Below the pieces are notes generated by a model. It ran no database searches, was not told the origin of the DNA, and saw only the letters and a list, made by a program, of their open reading frames with translations. A program made the translations under genes and the position numbers. Below, piece by piece: positions 50,829 through 55,301 of a DNA stretch of 55,301 nucleotides; within the stretch, counting starts at the first letter, position 1, and each line of letters starts with the position of its first letter. The stretch lies in the NCBI GenBank assembly GCA_018268835.1, contig JAFDVU010000023.1:1-55301 (forward strand), read 5' to 3'. The stretch is from Acidobacteriota bacterium. Its GTDB lineage: Bacteria > Acidobacteriota > Terriglobia > Bryobacterales > Bryobacteraceae.

Positions 50829-51734
50829 ATGAAAAGGCGTGTAGCCGCGGGATTGGTGTGCGCGATTTCCGTGGTGGTTGTGAGCTGGGCGCAAGGGCCG
50901 GAGCAGGCTCCGGCGGCGGGGCGGGGAGGTCGCGGGGGCGCGGCGGGGATGGGCGGCGGGCGGCGCGGACCGAGCTTCCCGCAGCAGACGCGCAAACTGG
51001 CGCCGCCCGAGGTGATCGCGCGCGGCAAGGCGGTGTACGGCGTCAACTGCACGGCATGTCACGGGGCCGATCTGCGCGGTGGGGATCAGGGGGGGCCGAG
51101 CCTGCTGCGATCGCTGGCCGCTCTGAGCGATCAGCACGGCGAAACGATTGCGCCGATCCTGCATGGGGCGCGCGAAGACAAGGGCATGCCGGCGTTCAAC
51201 TTCTCCGACGCCGATGGCACCGCGGTGGCCGAGTACATACACAGTGTGCTGGCGAAAGTGGGCTCGCAGGCGCGTCCACCGGGAGCCGTGGATCCGGCGA
51301 CGCTGAACGTGCTGGTGGGGAATGCGGCCGAGGGTGAAGCGTACTTCAAAACGAAATGCGCGGGCTGCCATTCGGTGGCCGGCGATCTCAAGGGCGTCGG
51401 AGCCAGGTACGAGGATGCACGCGCGCTACAGAACACGTGGGTGACAGGCGGAGGCGGCGGCCGCGGCGGACGGTTCGGTGGAGGCGGCGGCAAGCCGAGC
51501 ACGGTGACGGTGACGTTCGCCGACGGGCGCAAGTTGGAAGGCGTGCTGGTGCGCAAGGACGATTTCCTGGTGACCCTGACGCTGGCGGACGGCACGCGCC
51601 GATCGATCCCGCGCGACGGGGGTGAGCCGAAGATCGCGGTGCACGATCCTTACGCGGCGCACAAGAAACTGGCCCCCACGCTGGACGACAAAGACATGCA
51701 CGACGTCACGGCCTACCTGGCCACACTCAAATAG
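50829..51734 (+). CDS. Diheme c-type cytochrome with Gly-rich linkers
   Basis: A 301-residue exported cytochrome; ATG 50829 is chosen because the signal peptide MKRRVAAGLVCAISVVVVSWAQ starts there and a GGGGAGGGGAAGG run precedes it. Two heme-binding CxxCH motifs are seen, CTACH (74-78) and CAGCH (177-181), with the candidate axial Met120 in KGMPAFNFSDADG. Two Gly-rich stretches lie at about 31-47 and 208-221. The C-terminal 80 residues form a beta-rich module (STVTVTFADGRKLEGVLVRKDDFLVTLTLADGTRRSIPRDG) frequently fused to acidobacterial cytochromes. It probably accepts electrons from the PQQ dehydrogenase encoded 19 bases downstream. Confidence 0.9.
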   Translation: MKRRVAAGLVCAISVVVVSWAQGPEQAPAAGRGGRGGAAGMGGGRRGPSFPQQTRKLAPPEVIARGKAVYGVNCTACHGADLRGGDQGGPSLLRSLAALSDQHGETIAPILHGAREDKGMPAFNFSDADGTAVAEYIHSVLAKVGSQARPPGAVDPATLNVLVGNAAEGEAYFKTKCAGCHSVAGDLKGVGARYEDARALQNTWVTGGGGGRGGRFGGGGGKPSTVTVTFADGRKLEGVLVRKDDFLVTLTLADGTRRSIPRDGGEPKIAVHDPYAAHKKLAPTLDDKDMHDVTAYLATLK

Positions 51735-51753
51735 AGTGCCCGAGGCTCCTCAC

Positions 51754-53427
51754 ATGAAAGAGATCATCCTGCTTACGATGCTGCTCGTGCCCGGTCCGGC
51801 GTTCGGACAGGGCGGATTGGACCCGGCAACCATCCTGAAGCCGCTGGCGGACCAATGGACGACTTACTCGGGCGACTACTCGGGCAAGCGATACAGTTCG
51901 CTCAAAGACATCAGCCCGGCGACTGTGAAGAACCTGAGCCTGGGGTGGGTGACGCGGTTCACGACCGGGTGCGGCGCGACGGGTGTCTCCAGCACCGGAG
52001 GGGGCGGGTTCGGCGGACGGTTCGGAGGCGAGGCTCCGGCCCCGGTCATCGTGGGCGGGCTGGGCAGCGGCGATCTGAACACGTGCGGCGGCGCACGCCC
52101 GGGCGGCGGAATCCTGATGGTGGACGGCGTCATCTATCTCTCCGCGCCGGACAACGCGTGGGCGGTGGATGCGCGCGACGGGACCATGCTGTGGCACTAC
52201 TACTGGAAGACGCGCGGGGGCACGCACACCGGCAATCGCGGAATGGGGATGTGGCACAACAACCTTTACCTGGAAGTCCACGACGATTACCTGATCTGCC
52301 TGGACGCGAAGACCGGAAAAGAGAAGTGGAAGAAAGAGATTTCGAGTTTCAATGAACAGTACTTCTCTTCCATGTCGCCGATCGTGGTGGGCAATCACGT
52401 GCTGGCAGGGACAGGCAACGACATGGACGCACCCGGTTTCCTGCAATCGTTCGATCCGGAGACCGGCGAGCGGCAGTGGATCCTCTACACGGTGCCGATG
52501 ACGAAAGACGATCCGGCGGTGAAGACGTGGGCCAGCCTGGATGCGGCGCGGCACGGCGGCGGGCAGGTGTGGATCCCGGGCGCGTACGATCCGGAGACGC
52601 ACCTGTATCTGTTCGGCACGGGGAATCCGACGCCGGCGTACACCACCGGGCGCGGCGACGGCGACAACCTGTACACGTGCGCGCTTGTGGCGGTGAACGT
52701 GGACACGGGCAAGATGGCATGGTATTACCAGACGTCGCCACACGATACGCACGACTGGGATTCGACGCAGACGCCGGTGCTCGCCGATGTTCCGTTCAAC
52801 GGGCGCACGCGTAAGATCGTGATGACCGGCGAGCGCAACGGATATTTTTTCGTGCTCGACCGGGTGACGGGCGAGCACCTGATCACGGGGAAGTTCGGGC
52901 TGTACAACAACTGGGCCAAGGGGCTGGACGCGAAGGGACATCCAGTGCGGAATCCGGGGAAGGACGCGACGATCGGAGGATCTCTGGTGAGCGGGGACGT
53001 GACCAATTATCCGCCGCCTTCATTCTCTCCGGAGACCGGGTTGTTCTACGTGCCGGAGAACAATTCGCTGCGCATCGATTACCTGATCGATCCCGATCCG
53101 CGCGGGTCGATGGGGCTGGGAGGCACGATGAACGGCGGCAACATTTCGTACGGGTCGAACATCGATGCGATCGATTACCGGACGGGCGAGGTGGTCTGGC
53201 GTCATGAGGTGGCGGGGAGCGCGGGGTTGCTGAGCACGGCGAGCGGCCTGCTGTTCAGCGGCGACGGGCAGAATCTGGTGGCGTACGAAGCGAAAACGGG
53301 CAAACCGCTGTGGCACGCGCGCATCGGCGCGACCGGCAATGCGCCGGAGACTTACCTGCTGGACGGCAAACAGTACGTCCTGGCGACCGGCGGGGACCAG
53401 TTGTACGCCTTCGTGCTGAACCGGTAA
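51754..53427 (+). CDS. PQQ-dependent dehydrogenase (quinoprotein, alcohol dehydrogenase type)
   Basis: A 557-residue periplasmic enzyme with signal peptide MKEIILLTMLLVPGPAFGQ and start ATG 51754. The eight-bladed quinoprotein propeller shows YSGDYSGKRYSSLKDISPATVKNLSLGW, LMVDGVIYLSAPDNAWAVDARDGTMLW, the tryptophan-docking units LICLDAKTGKEKWKKE and VAVNVDTGKMAWYYQTSPHDTHDWDSTQTPVL, ERNGYFFVLDRVTGEHL, and AIDYRTGEVVWRHEVAG. A Gly-rich insert lies at 80-92. No heme motif is fused, so electrons should go to the separate diheme cytochrome encoded upstream. The substrate is unknown. No pqq biosynthesis genes lie nearby. Confidence 0.92.
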   Translation: MKEIILLTMLLVPGPAFGQGGLDPATILKPLADQWTTYSGDYSGKRYSSLKDISPATVKNLSLGWVTRFTTGCGATGVSSTGGGGFGGRFGGEAPAPVIVGGLGSGDLNTCGGARPGGGILMVDGVIYLSAPDNAWAVDARDGTMLWHYYWKTRGGTHTGNRGMGMWHNNLYLEVHDDYLICLDAKTGKEKWKKEISSFNEQYFSSMSPIVVGNHVLAGTGNDMDAPGFLQSFDPETGERQWILYTVPMTKDDPAVKTWASLDAARHGGGQVWIPGAYDPETHLYLFGTGNPTPAYTTGRGDGDNLYTCALVAVNVDTGKMAWYYQTSPHDTHDWDSTQTPVLADVPFNGRTRKIVMTGERNGYFFVLDRVTGEHLITGKFGLYNNWAKGLDAKGHPVRNPGKDATIGGSLVSGDVTNYPPPSFSPETGLFYVPENNSLRIDYLIDPDPRGSMGLGGTMNGGNISYGSNIDAIDYRTGEVVWRHEVAGSAGLLSTASGLLFSGDGQNLVAYEAKTGKPLWHARIGATGNAPETYLLDGKQYVLATGGDQLYAFVLNR

Positions 53428-53434
53428 CGCGCCA

Positions 53435-54562
53435 TCAGCGCGCGGGCGCGGCGGAGCGGCCTTTCCACATGCCGCCGCGTCCACGCCACCAGGTGACGGC
53501 CGACCAGATGGTCGCGCCGAGATAGAAGACCGTGATGGCGGGCAGCAGCGGCGCCCAGAACCAGGGGCGGCGGTAATAGCGCACGGCGGGCAGATAGATT
53601 GCGGTCATGATGAGCCACGCGGCGGCGGCCATGGCGCGCGCCGGGCCCGCCGGGAGAGTCAGGGTGAGGGCGGGCGGCGCGAGATAAGTCACCGCAAGGC
53701 CGGCGAGGGTGCCCAGCAACATCCAGCCGGAGTAACCGAGTTGGGTGAACGCCGTGCGCGAGATCATGCGGCCGATTTCGGCGAAGGTGCCGTACTCGCG
53801 GATGCTCCAGGCGTCGCAGTTGAGGCCGAGCCAGACCTTGCCGCCGGACTGCTTGACGGCGCGGGCGAGCGCGCAATCGTCGATGACCTCGGCGCGGATG
53901 CGCTCGATGCCGCCGATGCGCTCGAGCGCTTCGCGGCGGATGAGGATGCACCCGCCGGCGGCCCCGGCCTCGGCGCGTGCCGGGTCGGCGATCCACTTTG
54001 GCGGGTAAAGCAGGAAGAAGAAAAAGACGAAGGCCGGGATGAGGGCCTGTTCGGCGGCGGAGACGCAGCGCAGGCGCACCATGTAGGAAACCAGGTCGTA
54101 GCCGCCGGCGCGGGCGCGCGCCACAAGGCCGGAGAGGTTGTCCGGCGGATGCGCGATGTCGGCATCGGTGAGCAGCAGGTAGTCGCTCGTCGCGGCGGAG
54201 CGCACGCCTTCCGCCACGGCCCACATCTTGCCGGTCCAGCCGGCGGGGAGTGAGCGGGCGGGAATCACGCTCAGGGCATCGCCGGGAGCGGCGGCGCGGG
54301 CGAGGGCGGCGGTGCCGTCTTCGCTGGAATCGTCCACGAGCACGATGGAAAGGCGGCCGGGATAGCGCTGGGCGGCAAGCGAGCCGATGGCGCGCCCGAC
54401 GACGGCGGCTTCATTGCGCGCGGGGACGATGGCCGCGACGCTGGGGGCGGCGCCCGTGGGCGGCGGCGGAACAGGCTCTTCGCGCATGACCCAGAAGCGC
54501 CCGCGCCCGAGCAGGAGATACAGCCAGATGGCGAAGGAGAGCGCAGCCACGGCCGCGATCAT
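53435..54562 (-). CDS. Family 2 glycosyltransferase, HpnB-like
   Basis: A 375-residue membrane glycosyltransferase. An N-terminal helix (1-18) is followed by a GT-A domain: PSVAAIVPARNEAAVVGRAIGSLAAQRYPGRLSIVLVDDSSEDGT (40-84), LPAGWTGKMWAVAEGV, the metal motif LLTDADIAHPP (131-140), then GAAGGCILIRREALERIGGIERIRAEVIDDCALARAVKQSGGKVWLGL. The last 100 residues hold three or four membrane helices. This order and the GWTGK and IDDCALA motifs are those of HpnB, the hopanoid-associated glycosyltransferase, although no squalene or hopene cyclase gene is in view. Its ATG overlaps the stop of the upstream secreted-protein gene. Confidence 0.88.
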   Translation of the reverse strand: MIAAVAALSFAIWLYLLLGRGRFWVMREEPVPPPPTGAAPSVAAIVPARNEAAVVGRAIGSLAAQRYPGRLSIVLVDDSSEDGTAALARAAAPGDALSVIPARSLPAGWTGKMWAVAEGVRSAATSDYLLLTDADIAHPPDNLSGLVARARAGGYDLVSYMVRLRCVSAAEQALIPAFVFFFFLLYPPKWIADPARAEAGAAGGCILIRREALERIGGIERIRAEVIDDCALARAVKQSGGKVWLGLNCDAWSIREYGTFAEIGRMISRTAFTQLGYSGWMLLGTLAGLAVTYLAPPALTLTLPAGPARAMAAAAWLIMTAIYLPAVRYYRRPWFWAPLLPAITVFYLGATIWSAVTWWRGRGGMWKGRSAAPAR

Positions 54563-55164
54563 GGCGTATCGGTGGTGAAGTCGAAGACGTCGGTGTTGGT
54601 GCGGACCACGAGGTGTCCGGGACCGAGCGGCTTGCCCTCGGTGGCGAAGAAGACGGCGCCGTCCGTGGATTCGCCTGGCGCGAGCCGGATCTGAACCAGC
54701 GCCAGGGCGCTGGCCGCGGCCATGGCCTTGAGCTTGGTGGAGCCCATGGCGAGCACAGCCTGGCGGCGGAGTTCGTAGCCGTTGGAGGTCCTCAGCCGCG
54801 AGTTGCCGTAGATGGAGTTCTCATACGCGGTGATCAGGTGGACCACGTCGCTGCCGCTACCCTTCTCGCTGAGCATGGTGACGACGGTGCGGGCCGAGGA
54901 AGCGCGGGTGGAGACGCCGTCGCTGCGCATCCAGGTGAAGTCCTCCGGCTTGATGACGTAGGAGCCCTGCGCACCGTTGGAGATCGCCACCTGAATGGTG
55001 GCGAATTCGTGCAGGTGGTTGGGCATGGCCGCGAACATGATGGTCACGCCGGAGCGGGTGAGGGTGAGGTACTTGAGGCCGTTGGATTCGAATTCGATCA
55101 CCTGTGCCTGAGCGCCGAGGCACACCAGGAACCCGGCAAAGCACAAGAGAAGGCAGCGGGACAT
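54559..55164 (-). CDS. Secreted protein of unknown function preceding the HpnB-like gene
   Basis: A 201-residue protein with a clear signal peptide (MSRCLLLCFAGFLVCLGAQAQ). The mature part is beta-rich (VIEFESNGLKYLTLTRSGVTIMFAAMP, HEFATIQVAISNGAQGSYVIKPEDFTWMRSDG) and contains LAPGESTDGAVFFATEGKPLGPGHLVVRTNTDVFDFTTD near the end. This resembles the Ig-like part of periplasmic proteins in which a conserved 'G....G.VFF' strand closes a sandwich. I do not recognise a named family. The stop overlaps the glycosyltransferase start by four bases, so they form a two-gene operon, presumably serving the envelope. Confidence 0.8.
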   Translation of the reverse strand: MSRCLLLCFAGFLVCLGAQAQVIEFESNGLKYLTLTRSGVTIMFAAMPNHLHEFATIQVAISNGAQGSYVIKPEDFTWMRSDGVSTRASSARTVVTMLSEKGSGSDVVHLITAYENSIYGNSRLRTSNGYELRRQAVLAMGSTKLKAMAAASALALVQIRLAPGESTDGAVFFATEGKPLGPGHLVVRTNTDVFDFTTDTP

Positions 55165-55301
55165 TTACCCTCATTCTACGATGGATCGCGCCGCAGGGTG
55201 TTGGTAGCGCAGGCCTCCTATCTTGAGAATCCGTCCGAACCGAGAAACCGGGGCAAGGACGCAGCGGGCAGGGTGACCCGCCCACACTAGGCGGCCGGCC
55301 G
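55165..55301. other. Window end: intergenic DNA with repeat-like sequence
   Basis: No gene is visible in the last 137 bases. TAGCGCAGGCCTCCTATCTTG around 55205 resembles a dispersed Solibacter intergenic motif in my memory, and the GGGTGACCC palindrome (about 55271-55279) within CGGGCAGGGTGACCCGCCC could form a small hairpin. The palindrome GGCCGGCC lies at the very end. Confidence 0.35.

Overview
The window reads as a chromosomal segment of a soil Acidobacterium, most likely from the Solibacter/Bryobacter branch. The grounds are family content and composition, not a database search. The DNA is GC-rich. It has a TIGR03435-family secreted protein, SBBP beta-propeller and carboxypeptidase-regulatory-domain secreted proteins, two large Oar-type TonB-dependent receptors, an HpnB-type glycosyltransferase and a short intergenic palindromic repeat that I associate with Solibacter genomes. 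No phage, transposase, integrase or CRISPR array is visible.

Layout. 0-14 kb: the tail of an esterase, a rhodanese-like protein, an SBBP propeller protein, cytochrome bd oxidase (cydAB), two unrecognised helix-rich cytoplasmic proteins that flank a TIGR03435 gene, a stand-alone nuoM, gamma-glutamyltransferase overlapping a DUF72 gene, and tRNA-Val(GAC). 13.9-17.9 kb: a lower-GC island anchored in the 3' half of that tRNA. It carries a Phd/PIN toxin-antitoxin pair and two secreted NTR-like proteins separated by a second tRNA-like relic. It ends in a 44-bp copy of the tRNA 3' half followed by a broken copy of the antitoxin gene. 17.9-26.6 kb: a ferritin-like protein, a TMTC-like membrane protein, a beta-propeller protein, and a nitroreductase-dhaK-dhaL-dhaM operon in which DhaM is fused to HPr and a full-length enzyme I.

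26.6-42.3 kb: two divergent TonB-dependent receptors, the second followed by a GH95 fucosidase (probably a small fucoside-use locus), a secreted protein of unknown role, aminoacyl-histidine dipeptidase, a secreted CarboxypepD_reg protein, and a tightly overlapping HxlR regulator/BNR propeller/MoaD-like operon with a likely HxlR operator at its head. 42.3-55.3 kb: a bactofilin divergent from a pseudokinase-TM-SPOR protein, a sodium/sugar symporter-small membrane protein-galactokinase operon, a membrane-anchored putative DNA-binding protein, an ECF sigma factor, a collapsed Gfo/Idh/MocA oxidoreductase relic, a sugar isomerase-like/diheme cytochrome c/PQQ dehydrogenase cluster, and an HpnB-like glycosyltransferase with a secreted partner.

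Most genes look like ordinary accessory metabolism. The parts that most deserve a second look are the tRNA-bounded island with its duplicated antitoxin, the helical protein pair at 5.8-9.1 kb, the self-contained PEP:dihydroxyacetone phosphotransferase fusion, and the bactofilin/pseudokinase-SPOR pair.
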